NCBI RefSeq assembly: GCF_039525035.1
Contig: NZ_BAAAHE010000013.1
Span: 1 to 63,849, forward strand
Source of the DNA: Sporichthya brevicatena
Lineage (GTDB): Bacteria > Actinomycetota > Actinomycetes > Sporichthyales > Sporichthyaceae
Reading direction: 5' to 3'
Length of the DNA stretch: 63,849 nucleotides
Shown here: positions 41,127 to 48,101 of the stretch, in pieces
Layout: each line of letters begins with the position of its first letter
Position numbering within the stretch: position 1 is the first letter of the stretch
Notes under the pieces: generated by a model
Database searches by the model: none
What the model saw: the letters and a program-made list of their open reading frames with translations, nothing else
Told to the model about the DNA's origin: nothing
Program-made: the position numbers and the translations under genes

Positions 41127-42526
41127 GGCTCCAGTTTGGCGGACCGGTGCAGACACGTAGCGGCCAGGATCACCGCGACGAAGAACGCGAGCCCCGCGAC
41201 ACCGAGCGCGTATCGCAGTTGCAGGACGACGTCGTCGCCGGCACCGACGAGCCCGCCGAGCACCGCGATGCCGATGACGCTGCCGGTCTGCCGCGAGGCG
41301 TTGATGACTCCGGCCGCGAGACCCGCGTGGTGCACCGGCACCGCGTCGGTCAGCGCGGCGGTGACCGCGGGCATCGTCAGGCCCATGCCGACGCCGGTGA
41401 CCGTCAACGTCAGGACCAGCACGGCGTAGGGGACGTCGCCGGCGAGCATCGTCGCGGCGATGCCGGTCCCGGTGAGGAACATGCCGAGGCACGCAGTGCC
41501 CGTCGGGCCGCCGGCGCGGGCGCTCCAGCGGGCGGAGGACGCCGCGCCCGGGATGATCCCCGCGACCTGGGGCAGCAGCGCGAAGCCCGCCTCCAACGGA
41601 GACATCCCCCGCTCGTTCTGGAAGTACAGCGTCAGGACGAACAGCGGGCCGTAGAACCCGAAGTTGATGAGGACGCCGATGACCGCGCCGCCCGCGACCG
41701 CCGGTTCGCGGAACAGGTGCAGCGGCAGCATCGGCTCGGGGACCCGGGTCTCCACCGCGAGGAACGCCAGCGCGCCCACGACGAACACGGCGGCGGCCGC
41801 GACGACGACCGGCTCGATCCCCGCGTGCGCACCCTCGATCAACGCGACGGCCAGGGCGCCCAGGGTGACGACGGCGAGCAGTTGCCCGGTCACGTCCAGG
41901 GCGCGCGGGATGCCCTGCCCGCGCGGGACGTGACGGGCGGTCAGCGCGAGCACGAGCAGTCCGAACGGCACGTTGACCAGGAACACCGACCGCCACGACC
42001 ACACCTCGACGCCGAGGCCGCCGACGACGGGGCCGGCGGCCGCGCCGAAGGCGGCGATCAACGCCCACAGCCCGATCGCCCGCCGGCGCAGGCCGGGGTC
42101 GGCGTACCCGGCACGGACCAGGGCGAGCGAGGACGGCACGCACAACGCCGACGCCGCACCCTGCAGCGCCCGGGCGCCGATCAGCGTCCCCGTCGTCGGT
42201 GCGAGCCCGCAGGCGAGCGAGGCGAGGGTGAACAGCGCGATGCCGACGTGGAACACCGTCCGCGCGGTGTACCGGTCGCAGAGCGCGCCCCCGGTGAGGA
42301 TCCCCGCCGCGAGGACGACGAGATAGCTGTCGACCACCCACTGCAGGCCGGCGAGGTTGGTGTCGAGGTCGTCGCGGATCGGCGGCAGCGCGACGTTCAC
42401 GATCGTCGTGTCGAGGATGACCATGAAGTAGCCCAGGCAGGCCGCGACCAGGGCAGGCGTCAGGACACGTTCCGGGCCGGACCTCTCGACACGGCGGTCG
42501 GCGGGCGGTTCCATCGCTCTCACCAT
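41003..42526 (-). CDS. MFS drug/solute transporter, DHA2 (14-helix) type
   Basis: This 507-residue major facilitator protein has VILDTTIVNVALPPIRDDLD, LQWVVDSYLVVLAAGILTGG, CDRYTARTVFHVGIALFTLA and a later long helical series, with about 14 helices. This is typical of EmrB/QacA-type proton-linked exporters. Its last about 40 residues (Pro/Ser-rich PAPPPPPAPSVP) are read through the start of the MaoC gene in another frame and may be an accidental tail. ATG 42526 is 22 bases from the divergent isomerase gene. Export of a pathway product or toxin is the likely role. Confidence 0.9.
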   Translation of the reverse strand: MVRAMEPPADRRVERSGPERVLTPALVAACLGYFMVILDTTIVNVALPPIRDDLDTNLAGLQWVVDSYLVVLAAGILTGGALCDRYTARTVFHVGIALFTLASLACGLAPTTGTLIGARALQGAASALCVPSSLALVRAGYADPGLRRRAIGLWALIAAFGAAAGPVVGGLGVEVWSWRSVFLVNVPFGLLVLALTARHVPRGQGIPRALDVTGQLLAVVTLGALAVALIEGAHAGIEPVVVAAAAVFVVGALAFLAVETRVPEPMLPLHLFREPAVAGGAVIGVLINFGFYGPLFVLTLYFQNERGMSPLEAGFALLPQVAGIIPGAASSARWSARAGGPTGTACLGMFLTGTGIAATMLAGDVPYAVLVLTLTVTGVGMGLTMPAVTAALTDAVPVHHAGLAAGVINASRQTGSVIGIAVLGGLVGAGDDVVLQLRYALGVAGLAFFVAVILAATCLHRSAKLEPWSPAPPPPPAPSVPTSRPPSTTGSSRTIPSESPSPTAPSG

Positions 42527-42548
42527 GACACAGCCCTAGGTTGACGGC

Positions 42549-43268
42549 ATGACGCCCGCGCACTTCGTCTCGTTCTTCCGCGCGGAGGCGGATGCCTTCG
42601 CGCGTGTCCTGGAGACCGGCGACCTCGACGCCCCCGTCCCGGCCTGCCCGGACTGGAACCTCACCGCACTGACCGCACACCTCGGCGGCATCCACCGCTG
42701 GGCCCGCGGCGCCATCGTCACCGGACCCGGGCCGATCGAGGAGCCCGACCTGCCCTCGGACCGCGACGCGATCGTCGCCTGGTTCCGCGAGGGCGCGGAC
42801 GCCCTCCACGAGACCCTCGCGGCCGCCGACCCGCAGACCCCGTGCTGGTCGTTCGGCACGGACCGGAGCGTCGCGTTCTGGCTGCGCCGGCAGGCGCACG
42901 AGACCTCCGTCCACCGCTGGGACGCCGAGGCCTCGCAGGGCGCGCCCGGCCCGATCGATCCCGCACTCGCCGTGGACGGCGTCCACGAGGTCGCCGACAT
43001 GTTCTTCCCGCGCCAGGTCTCCCTCGGTCGGATCCCGCCGCTGACCCGGACCCTGCGCCTGACCCCGGACGAGGGCGCGCCCGTCGTGTTCGCCGGGGAC
43101 GGCACGGCGTCCGTCCCGCCGGCCGAGGCCGACGCCGAGGTCGCCGGTCCCGCGGAGGCGCTGCTCCTCCTGGTCTGGGGCCGGACCGTCCTCGACGATC
43201 CCCGGCTCCGCCTCGGCGGCTCCCGCGCCGCCGCCGAGGAGGTCCTCGCCCAGGCCCTCGCGCCGTAG
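42549..43268 (+). CDS. Mycothiol-dependent maleylpyruvate isomerase-family protein
   Basis: This 239-residue protein has the DinB-like four-helix metal-binding domain with TAHLGGIHRW and RQAHETSVHRWDAE, whose histidines fit the metal site of mycothiol-dependent isomerases and transferases. PACPDWNLTALTAHLGGIHR is the usual N-terminal block. The C-terminal half is the small accessory domain. The family uses mycothiol as cofactor, which supports an actinobacterial host. It is divergent from the MFS exporter with only 22 bases between starts. Reaction unknown. Confidence 0.9.
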   Translation: MTPAHFVSFFRAEADAFARVLETGDLDAPVPACPDWNLTALTAHLGGIHRWARGAIVTGPGPIEEPDLPSDRDAIVAWFREGADALHETLAAADPQTPCWSFGTDRSVAFWLRRQAHETSVHRWDAEASQGAPGPIDPALAVDGVHEVADMFFPRQVSLGRIPPLTRTLRLTPDEGAPVVFAGDGTASVPPAEADAEVAGPAEALLLLVWGRTVLDDPRLRLGGSRAAAEEVLAQALAP

Positions 43269-43345
43269 CTCGCCTCCCTGTCTGTCGGACACCGGGTCTG
43301 GACTATCTGTAGCGGATGTTCAATACTGAAAGTCTGTTACAGAAA

Positions 43346-43425
43346 CGCCCGCGGGATGACGTCCCCTGCGGGCGCTTGTCAGCCCGCCTGAGGGCTGACA
43401 CGGACCCCCTGCGGGACGTCATCCC
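43346..43425 (+). other. Structured leader with mutually exclusive hairpins
   Basis: Hairpin 1 pairs CGCCCGC (43346) with GCGGGCG (43368). Hairpin 2 pairs TGTCAGCCC (43377) with GGGCTGACA (43392). A third stem pairs GGGATGACGTCCC (43353) with GGGACGTCATCCC (43413) and would exclude hairpin 1. The last arm ends three bases before the GGAGG of the gene at 43445, so folding could control translation or transcription. Confidence 0.5.
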
Positions 43426-43444
43426 ACGGAGGTTGGGCACGGTC

Positions 43445-44170
43445 ATGGGGCCGAATGTGTTCGCGCAGAAGCTGTGCATCCATCTGACCGGGCTGTTCTT
43501 CGTCCTCGTGGGCGGCGCGTTTGCGGTGGCGGGGTGGGTCCCGCCGTTCTCCCCCGACGGGTCGTTCGAGGAGCTGGCGAACAACTTCCGCGACCAGGAC
43601 AACGTCCGGATCGCGGCGGCGATGTTCTTCTTCGGCGGGGCGGTGTTCGTCTTCCCGACCGTCGCGATCGCCGGCCAGCTGCGCCGGATCGAGGGCACCG
43701 CCCGGCCGGTCATGACCTGGGCTCAGCTGCTCAGCGGCGCCGTCGGTGTCCTCGGCATCCAGATCGCCGCGGCCATCTGGCTCGCGATCTCCTTCTACGA
43801 CGGCAGCAGCGACGACGTCGTGTCGACGATGAACGCGATGGCGTGGTTCTTCATCCTCGGCGCGGTCGCGCCGGCGGTGTTCCAGAACATGGCGATCGCC
43901 ACCGTGGTGCTCTCCGGGGACGGCGCGGTGTACCCACGCTGGATCGGCTACCTGAACCTGTACTGCGCGCTCGGGCTGACGCTCGGGGTGCTGACGCCGT
44001 TCTTCCAGGACGGTCCGTTCGCGTGGAACGGCATCGTCGGGTTCTGGGTCGTGGCCGTCGACTTCTTCGTCTGGATGTTCGTCATGTGGTGGGCCACGGT
44101 CCGCGCCATCGACACCGACCGCGGCGAGGAGGTGCCGACCGATGGGCGGCGGGTTGCGGTACACGCCTGA
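43445..44170 (+). CDS. Multi-pass membrane protein of unknown function
   Basis: This 241-residue protein has about six hydrophobic segments: HLTGLFFVLVGGAFAVAGWV, AAAMFFFGGAVFVFPTVAIA, LSGAVGVLGIQIAAAIWLAI, AMAWFFILGAVAPAVFQNMA, LNLYCALGLTLGVLTPFF and VVAVDFFVWMFVMWWATV. ATG 43445 has GGAGG twelve bases upstream, after a structured leader. Its end overlaps the next gene by 29 bases. It is the first of three co-transcribed genes ending in a PEP-utilising protein. No family was recognised. Confidence 0.8.
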   Translation: MGPNVFAQKLCIHLTGLFFVLVGGAFAVAGWVPPFSPDGSFEELANNFRDQDNVRIAAAMFFFGGAVFVFPTVAIAGQLRRIEGTARPVMTWAQLLSGAVGVLGIQIAAAIWLAISFYDGSSDDVVSTMNAMAWFFILGAVAPAVFQNMAIATVVLSGDGAVYPRWIGYLNLYCALGLTLGVLTPFFQDGPFAWNGIVGFWVVAVDFFVWMFVMWWATVRAIDTDRGEEVPTDGRRVAVHA

Positions 44171-45089
44171 GGACGAGGGCAACCACGCGCCCGGCTCCGA
44201 TCCCTGGTGGCAGGAGAGCGTCTTCCTGCACTGGTTCGACCCGGCGGCCGGCGTGGGCGGCGTTCACCGGATCGGGCAGGAGGTCCCCCAGGACACCTCC
44301 GCGCTGTGTTGCTTCGTCTTCGACCGCGAGGCGCGGTACCGCCGCGTCGAGCGCGTCCCCCTGCTCGCCCCCGACACGCCACGCGGCTTTCGCGCCGGCG
44401 GCAGCACGTGGGACGTCGAGGACGGCCGGCCCCGCCTGCGTGTGAAGGAGGACGGACTCGAGCTCGACCTCGTGATGGAGAACTTCTACGACCTCACCGA
44501 CTTCTTCCCCTCCGGCGGGTCGATGGTCGAGGACTTCGCCAAGCACCACTACGAGACCTCCGGCCGGGTGCGCGGGACGGCGGTGCTGCAGGGCCGCAGC
44601 TACGAGATCGACGGCCTCTGCCACCGCGACCACTCGTGGGGTCCGCGCCGCTGGGACCAACTGTTGTCCCACCGCTGGGTCTCGGGGACGATCGGCCCCG
44701 AGCTCTCGTTCGGCTCGATGGCCTGGCACGCGGCCGACAACAGCGTCGTCCAGATCGGGTACGTCGTCCGCGACGGTGAGCTGGTGCTCGCGACGAACGT
44801 CGACGTCCTCGCGTACATGGAGGTCGACGCCCTCACCCACCGCGGCGGCGAGGTGCACTGGACGCTGGCTGACGGATCGTCACTGTCGGCGCGGTGCACG
44901 GTCGTCGACGGCGTGGTCACCGGCAACCACGGGGTGGTCTGGGTCGACTCGCTGTGCGAGGTGATCCTCGACGACGGGCGCACCGGCTACTGCGACTTCG
45001 AGCTGTCCACCAACCCGCGCGCCGGCACCCGGGACATCGGTCTCGCCGTGCGCGCCGCCCTGCACAACGGATGGAGCACCCGCACATGA
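44142..45089 (+). CDS. Lipocalin-like/AttH-type domain protein (DUF7064/7065-like)
   Basis: This 315-residue soluble beta-rich protein has WWQESVFLHWFDPAAGVGGV near the start and CHRDHSWGPRRW near residue 155, then WVSGTIGPELSFGSMAWHA. The xRDHSWGxRxW block recurs in AttH/carotenoid 1,2-hydratase-like and hydroxyneurosporene-synthase-like proteins, so a ligand-binding or hydratase-like role on a lipophilic compound is possible. It overlaps both neighbours (29 bases upstream, ATGA downstream). Resemblance is by motif only; confidence in function is low. Confidence 0.65.
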   Translation: MGGGLRYTPEDEGNHAPGSDPWWQESVFLHWFDPAAGVGGVHRIGQEVPQDTSALCCFVFDREARYRRVERVPLLAPDTPRGFRAGGSTWDVEDGRPRLRVKEDGLELDLVMENFYDLTDFFPSGGSMVEDFAKHHYETSGRVRGTAVLQGRSYEIDGLCHRDHSWGPRRWDQLLSHRWVSGTIGPELSFGSMAWHAADNSVVQIGYVVRDGELVLATNVDVLAYMEVDALTHRGGEVHWTLADGSSLSARCTVVDGVVTGNHGVVWVDSLCEVILDDGRTGYCDFELSTNPRAGTRDIGLAVRAALHNGWSTRT

Positions 45090-46711
45090 GTTCCGCGTCC
45101 GACAACCCGGTCCACGCGACCTCCTCCCCCACGACCCGCTGGTCACGGGCGAACTTCGCCGAGGCGATCCAGGGCGTGCAGACCCCGCTCGGGTGGACGT
45201 ACTGGGACTACGTCATGGAGATCTCCGTGCGCCGCGCCTTCGGGCGCATGGGCGTGTTTCCGCGGAGCCAGCTCAAGATGCCCACGTCGGTCGACGAGAA
45301 GTTCGCCGCCGCGTTCTTCGGCCGCCCGGCCGGCAACGTGCGGACGATGTGGCTGATCGGCGAGGCGATGCCGGGCACCTCCGGTGACGCCGTCGTCGAG
45401 CAGATGTTCGGTGAGCGCCGTCCCGAGGGCGCCCGGAAGAAGGACTCCGCGGGCAAGCGGCGGTACCCGATCGTCGCGGTGAAGTTGCCGCTGTGCGCAC
45501 GGTGGGCCGCAAAGACGCTGCGCCCGATCCTCGCCGACCAGCGGCAGTGGTGGCACCAGTCGGTGATCGTGTCCCCGCCCAAGGACCAGGCCGCCGCGAT
45601 CGCGCTGCTGAAGCGCTCGGCGGAGGAGTTCATCCGCGTCGGTGAGCGGCACGCGTCGATGACCCTGATCGGTCAGGGCATCGCCGAGCAGATCGAGGCC
45701 CTCGCGCAGTCGGCGTGGGGCAGCCGCGACCGCGCCGCCGACCTGATGACCGGCTACGGCTCCATGGAGGAGACCGAGCTGATGGGCGACCTGTGGGAGG
45801 TCGCGCAGAACCAGCTCTCGCTCGACGACTTCCTCGCCCGCCACGGCTACCACGGGCCCGACGAGGGCAACCTCGCGAGCACGATCTGGCGCGAGGACCC
45901 CAAGCCGGTTCAGCGGATGATCGACCAGTACCGCAGCGCGTCCGTCGCGCACCCCAAGGCGAAGGAGGCGGCGCAGATCGCGCGCCGCGAGGCCACGGAG
46001 GCCGACCTGCTCGCCGCCCTCGGTCGGGGCAAGCGCTCCAAGGCGAAGCTGCTGCTCAAGCTCGGACGCTCGTTGATCCCGATGCGCGAGGTCGGCAAGG
46101 CCGGCTTCCTCCACGCGATCGACGGGGCGCGCTGCGCGGCTCGCGTGCTCGGCGACGACCTCGTCGCGACGGGCTTCCTCGACGCGCGCGACGACGTCTT
46201 CTTCCTGACCTACGCCGAACTGATCGCGGGCGTCAGCACCCCGCAGCAGGAACTCGTCGCCGAGCGCAAGGCGAACCACGCGCAGTACCAGACCCTCGAC
46301 GTCCCCCAGGCCTGGACGGGTAACCCGACCGCCGAGGTCGCCACCCCGAAGGCGTCGGACGCCCCGGTCGCCGGGGTCGAGCAGATCACCGGCATCGGCG
46401 TCTTCGGCGACGAGGAGGTCACCGGCCGCGCCCGCGTCGCGCTCGATCCCGCCGCCGTCGACCTCGAGCCCGGCGACATCCTCGTCTGCCGCACCACCGA
46501 CCCGAGCTGGACACCGCTGTTCCTCGTCGCCGAGGCCCTCGTCATCGACACCGGCGGGCAGATGAGCCACGGCGCGATCGTCGCCCGCGAGCTCGGCGTC
46601 CCCTGCGTCATCAACACGCTCACCGGGACCCGGGACATCCCCGACGGCGCCCACCTCACCGTCAACGGCACCACCGGCGTCGTCACGATCCGCCAGACCG
46701 AACCCGCCTGA
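45086..46711 (+). CDS. PEP-utilising swivel-domain protein without ATP-grasp domain
   Basis: This 541-residue protein ends in a phosphohistidine swivel domain, with TGGQMSHGAIVARELGVP and the phospho-accepting H495. The long helical middle (NQLSLDDFLARHGYHGPDEG, TEADLLAALGRGKRSKAKLL and YAELIAG) resembles the substrate-binding middle of rifampicin phosphotransferase-like and PEP-synthase-like proteins. The N-terminal ATP-grasp domain that normally feeds the histidine is missing, and no separate gene for it is nearby. ATG 45086 overlaps the upstream stop. It may be a split phosphotransferase relying on a distant partner, or a non-catalytic derivative. Confidence 0.85.
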   Translation: MSSASDNPVHATSSPTTRWSRANFAEAIQGVQTPLGWTYWDYVMEISVRRAFGRMGVFPRSQLKMPTSVDEKFAAAFFGRPAGNVRTMWLIGEAMPGTSGDAVVEQMFGERRPEGARKKDSAGKRRYPIVAVKLPLCARWAAKTLRPILADQRQWWHQSVIVSPPKDQAAAIALLKRSAEEFIRVGERHASMTLIGQGIAEQIEALAQSAWGSRDRAADLMTGYGSMEETELMGDLWEVAQNQLSLDDFLARHGYHGPDEGNLASTIWREDPKPVQRMIDQYRSASVAHPKAKEAAQIARREATEADLLAALGRGKRSKAKLLLKLGRSLIPMREVGKAGFLHAIDGARCAARVLGDDLVATGFLDARDDVFFLTYAELIAGVSTPQQELVAERKANHAQYQTLDVPQAWTGNPTAEVATPKASDAPVAGVEQITGIGVFGDEEVTGRARVALDPAAVDLEPGDILVCRTTDPSWTPLFLVAEALVIDTGGQMSHGAIVARELGVPCVINTLTGTRDIPDGAHLTVNGTTGVVTIRQTEPA

Positions 46712-46725
46712 CCCCCTCCCCTTCC

Positions 46726-46785
46726 AGTGGAGATGACATCTCCATCGACATCAGCCCCTCCCAGTGGAGATGTCATCTCCACTGG
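46726..46785. repeat. Pair of odd palindromes, GTGGAGATGWCATCTCCAC family
   Basis: AGTGGAGATGACATCTCCAT at 46726-46745 is a near-palindrome. At 46761-46785 a perfect 25-bp odd palindrome has 12-bp arms beginning CCAGTGGAGATG around a central T. Like the AAGGGGTG family it has a central TGWCA. It follows the PEP-utilising gene and precedes the alcohol dehydrogenase. Confidence 0.8.
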
Positions 46786-46894
46786 GGTCGGGGCACAACC
46801 GAGGGGTGGGGTGTTGGGTCCCCCGCCCTGGAGCGGGGGCCTCCGAGGTGGTGTTATCGGTTCCGACACCACCGGTGAGTGAGTGAGGAGCGGG

Positions 46895-48001
46895 ATGAAG
46901 ACGAGAGCAGCAGTGCTCTGGGAGCTCGGCGGCAAGTGGGAGGTCGAGGAGATCGACCTCGATCCGCCGAACGCGCACGAGGTGCAGGTCAAGATGGTCG
47001 CGAGCGGGCTGTGCCACTCGGACGAGCACCTCGTCACCGGCGACATCCCGATCGCCCTGCCGGTGCTCGGCGGGCACGAGGGCGCCGGGATCGTGACCGA
47101 GGTCGGCGAGGGCGTCACCGACGTCGAGGTCGGGGACCACGTCGTCATGAGCTTCCTGCCCTCCTGCGGGAAGTGCTCGTACTGCGCGCGCGGCATGACG
47201 AACCTGTGCGACAGCGGCGCGGCGCTGATCCTCGGCCCGCAGCTCGACGGGACCTGGCGGTTCCACGCGCGCGGTGAGGACGTCGGCCAGATGTGCCTGC
47301 TCGGCACCTTCACCGAGCACACCGTCGTGCCGGACCAGTCGGTCGTGAAGATCGACGACGACATCCCGCTGGAGAAGGCCGCGCTCGTCGGCTGCGGCGT
47401 CCCGACCGGGTTCGGCAGCGTCGTCCGCACCGGCGCGGTGAAGCCGGGCGACACCGTCGTCGTCATGGGCATCGGCGGCATCGGCATCAACGCCGTCCAG
47501 GGCGCGCGGATCGGCGGGGCGCGGAACATCGTCGCCATCGACCCGGTCGAGTTCAAGCGCGAGAAGGCCATGGAGCTCGGCGCGACGCACGCGGTCTCCG
47601 ACGTCGACGAGGCGTGGACGGTCGTCGCCGAACTGACCCGCGGCCAGCTCGCCGACATCTGCGTCATCACCACCGACGTCGCCGAGGGCGACTACATCGC
47701 GCCGGCGCTGTCGCTGGTCGGCAAGCGCGGCAAGGTCGTCGTCACCGCCATCGGTCACCCCGACCAGATGGAGATCAAGACCAACCTGTTCGAGCTCACG
47801 CTCTACGAGAAGCAGATCCTCGGCTCGTTGTTCGGGTCCTCGAACCCGCGTCACGACATCCCCCGCATGCTCGAGATGTACCGCGCCGGGCAGCTCAAGC
47901 TCGACGAGCTCGTCACCCGCGAGTACTCCCTCGACGAGATCAATCAGGGCTACGCGGACATGCTCTCCGGCAAGAACCTGCGCGGCGTGATCCGGTTCTG
48001 A
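46895..48001 (+). CDS. NDMA-dependent (mycofactocin-type) zinc alcohol dehydrogenase
   Basis: This 368-residue MDR enzyme has catalytic zinc ligands in SGLCHSDEH and GGHEGAG, structural zinc cysteines in PSCGKCSYCARGMTNLC and the nucleotide fold VVVMGIGGIGINAVQGARI. The overall pattern, including the GPQLDGTWRFHARGEDVGQM insert, fits the NDMA-dependent methanol/alcohol dehydrogenase family, which holds NAD(H) tightly and uses mycofactocin as electron acceptor. ATG 46895 has GAGGAG upstream; GTG 46883 is possible. No mycofactocin genes are in this window. It would oxidise an alcohol to an aldehyde. Confidence 0.9.
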   Translation: MKTRAAVLWELGGKWEVEEIDLDPPNAHEVQVKMVASGLCHSDEHLVTGDIPIALPVLGGHEGAGIVTEVGEGVTDVEVGDHVVMSFLPSCGKCSYCARGMTNLCDSGAALILGPQLDGTWRFHARGEDVGQMCLLGTFTEHTVVPDQSVVKIDDDIPLEKAALVGCGVPTGFGSVVRTGAVKPGDTVVVMGIGGIGINAVQGARIGGARNIVAIDPVEFKREKAMELGATHAVSDVDEAWTVVAELTRGQLADICVITTDVAEGDYIAPALSLVGKRGKVVVTAIGHPDQMEIKTNLFELTLYEKQILGSLFGSSNPRHDIPRMLEMYRAGQLKLDELVTREYSLDEINQGYADMLSGKNLRGVIRF

Positions 48002-48029
48002 GCGGCAGCCACCGCAAATACCGGCGCGG

Positions 48030-48096
48030 CGCCCCCGCCTCCCCAATACTGGTGATCTTGGTTTCGGCCCGGACGGGCCGAGGGGAAGCGGGGGCG
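48030..48096 (+). other. Large stem-loop in the leader of the lipoprotein gene
   Basis: CGCCCCCGCCTCCCC (48030) pairs with GGGGAAGCGGGGGCG (48082), with an inner hairpin CGGCCCGGACGGGCCG. The purine-rich arm that could bind the ribosome lies in the stem, directly before ATG 48102. It may end the alcohol dehydrogenase transcript, or hide the next ribosome binding site, or both. Confidence 0.5.
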
Positions 48097-48101
48097 TTCG
48101 C

